From Kaistia hirudinis (GTDB taxonomy: Bacteria > Pseudomonadota > Alphaproteobacteria > Rhizobiales > Kaistiaceae), in contig NZ_JACIDS010000006.1 in assembly GCF_014196455.1 (NCBI RefSeq), forward strand, positions 62,001 through 126,000: 64,000 nucleotides of DNA, in the 5' to 3' direction. The notes beneath the pieces are model-generated. The model made no database searches. It was not told the DNA's origin and saw only the letters and a program-made list of their open reading frames with translations. Shown here in pieces: positions 62,736 to 64,000 of this stretch (the stretch's first letter is position 1; each line of letters starts with the position of its first letter). A program made the translations under genes and the position numbers.

Positions 62736-63667
62736 TTGAACGCGGCCCGGAACTGGTCGACGTTCTCCTTGGTGACGATCGTGACCGGCACCTTGATCTG
62801 CTTGTCGACCGTGCCGCCGCCCGCGAGCGTGGCAAGGGCCTCGATCGCCTTCTGGCCTTCCTGGAAGGGGTCCTGCTGCACGACGGCGACGACGAAGCCT
62901 TCATCGATGCCCTGGATCGCCTGCGCCGAGAGATCCCAGCCGAAGATCTTGACCGTACCGGTCTGGCCCTGGCTCTGCGCAGCGGCGACCGCACCGACGA
63001 GAGCCGGCTCGCCCGTTGCGTAGAGCGTCTGCATGCCGGGATTGCCGGTGAAGAGGTTTTCGGCGGCGGCGAGCGCCTGGTCCTGGATGTTGCGGCCGTC
63101 GACGACGCCGACCTGGGTCGCGACGCCCGACGGATTGACGACGTCGTCGAAGCCCTTCTGGCGGAGGTTCTGCAGGTCGGAATTGAGCGCGCCGACCACG
63201 CCCAGCGTCGCCTTGCCGGAGAGGTTCTTCTTCACATAGTCGACATAGGCCTCGCCGATGAGCTTGCCGGCGGCATAGTTGTCGACCGAGATCTGCGCGG
63301 CCTGCGGACCTTCCGGCAGGATGCCGTCAACGGCGATGACGGGAATGCCGGCGGCGGCAGCGGCCTTCACGGCCGGCATGATGCCGTTCTGGTCGACCGA
63401 GACGATGACGATGCCGTCGACCTTCTGCTGGATATAGGTGTCGAAGGCGCTGTCCTGGGCCTGCGCCGAGTTGTTCGCATCGAACACCAGCAGCTTGTCG
63501 CCCGCCGCATCGGCCGCCTTCTGGGCGCCGTTGGTGATGTCGGTGAAGAAGGAGACCTGCTGATTGTACTGGATCAGCGCGAAGGTCTTGTCCTTCGCGA
63601 GCGCGCCCGACGCGACGCCGGCTGCGAGCAGCGTGGCGAGCGACAGCTTCCATGCGAGTTTCTTCAT
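62732..63667 (-). CDS. Sugar ABC transporter periplasmic binding protein (RbsB type)
   Basis: 311 aa. The signal peptide ends at GALA-KD. It is a type I binding protein with KTFALIQYNQQVSFFTDI opening domain 1 and VSVDQNGIMPAVKAAAAAGI, typical of ribose/galactose binders. The ligand is unknown. The neighbours suggest a pentoside or ureide-riboside. It overlaps the LacI gene stop and the ATPase start by 4 bp each. Confidence 0.93.
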   Translation of the reverse strand: MKKLAWKLSLATLLAAGVASGALAKDKTFALIQYNQQVSFFTDITNGAQKAADAAGDKLLVFDANNSAQAQDSAFDTYIQQKVDGIVIVSVDQNGIMPAVKAAAAAGIPVIAVDGILPEGPQAAQISVDNYAAGKLIGEAYVDYVKKNLSGKATLGVVGALNSDLQNLRQKGFDDVVNPSGVATQVGVVDGRNIQDQALAAAENLFTGNPGMQTLYATGEPALVGAVAAAQSQGQTGTVKIFGWDLSAQAIQGIDEGFVVAVVQQDPFQEGQKAIEALATLAGGGTVDKQIKVPVTIVTKENVDQFRAAFK

Positions 63668-64000
63668 GATATCCGTTCCTTCTGGTTGGTGGGGATTGTC
63701 GCTTTTCTTCTTGTTGTCGTTCCGGCGGTCCGGCTCTTCGACGGGGGCCGGCCGGTCGATTCCCGCAGGATCAGTTCGACGGGAAGGTGCTCGACGACCT
63801 TGCCGACCTCCTCGCCGGCAAGTCCGCGAACCATGAGGTCGACGGCGCGGCGGCCCATCGCGTCGACGGGCTGGCGGATGGACGTCAGCGGCGGATCGAA
63901 GAGGACGAAGGGCGCGATGTCGTCGAACCCGATGACGGAGAGCTCGCCCGGAATGCGCACGCCCGCGCGGCGGAAGATCTCGAGCGCGCCGAGCATGATC
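63664..64000 (-). CDS. LacI-family regulator, C-terminal part (5' end outside window)
   Basis: The frame reads off the right edge. The visible ~110 residues carry the C-terminal effector-domain signature IPGELSVIGFDDIAPFVLFD, then PPLTSIRQPVDAMGRRAVDL, and a long basic tail (SKSRTAGTTTRRKA) beyond the usual end. It is the first gene of the lacI-sbp-ATPase-permease-PTE unit, a common autoregulated layout. Confidence 0.9.
   Translation of the reverse strand, partial: IMLGALEIFRRAGVRIPGELSVIGFDDIAPFVLFDPPLTSIRQPVDAMGRRAVDLMVRGLAGEEVGKVVEHLPVELILRESTGRPPSKSRTAGTTTRRKATIPTNQKERIS

Overview
The window is high-GC DNA from an alphaproteobacterium, most likely of the Hyphomicrobiales/Rhizobiales. The gene content fits this: FadR-type GntR and LacI regulators with ribose-type ABC importers, an NnrS/Nar denitrification set, and frequent GTG/TTG starts. 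The assignment is inferred from gene content; no phylogenetic marker is present.

Backbone on the left (1-1965): a CnoX-type thioredoxin/TPR protein (cut by the window edge), a ProX/YbaK-type aminoacyl-tRNA editing protein and a complete tRNA-Gly(GCC) with its terminator. A perfect 104-bp direct repeat covers the tRNA 3' half plus terminator (1920-2023) and recurs at 38089-38192. It delimits a ~36 kb genomic island inserted in tRNA-Gly. Phased GGTnACC heptamers sit beside both repeats and at an internal scar (32700-32782). The island therefore looks composite, built by successive integrations.

Island part 1 (2.4-14.6 kb) is satellite-like: a tyrosine integrase, an AlpA-type excisionase and a primase/VapE-type helicase. 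There are no virion, conjugation or relaxase genes. Its cargo lies between the integrase and attL. The cargo is a short prokaryotic Argonaute with its TIR-APAZ partner (a SPARTA-type abortive-infection system), an unrecognised 585-aa protein divergent from it, an XRE regulator facing a 236-aa unknown, and small proteins.

Island part 2 (14.9-32.7 kb) is one ~17 kb minus-strand run of 15 genes: narK1-K2 fusion, narGHJI, a parvulin, moeA, moaA, a DUF2478 protein, nnrS and small membrane proteins. One membrane-protein gene is broken by a single in-frame TAG. A divergent Crp/Fnr-family gene (narR-like) shares an intergenic region with three dyads spaced exactly 22 bp apart. The package carries nitrate respiration together with part of its molybdenum-cofactor supply.

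Island part 3 (32.7-38.2 kb): integrase and IS256 debris, a LysR regulator and two exported DUF1254-type proteins, ending at attR.

The rest (38.6-64 kb) is carbohydrate and ureide catabolism. First comes a GntR/denD/ribose-type ABC operon for D-erythronate-like acids. It shares a 16-bp operator with a divergent FAD-oxidoreductase/LVIVD/GlcG locus. Next is an L-threonate-type set (ltnD-otnI-otnK, with lacI-otnC divergent) around three perfect LacI palindromes. Last is a six-gene ureide/hydantoin operon (btpA-tenA-hydantoinase-ridA-allE-allC) next to a PfkB kinase, a phosphotriesterase-family hydrolase and a second ribose-type ABC importer with its LacI regulator. This last cluster has the look of an undescribed catabolic pathway, possibly for a ribosylated ureide.
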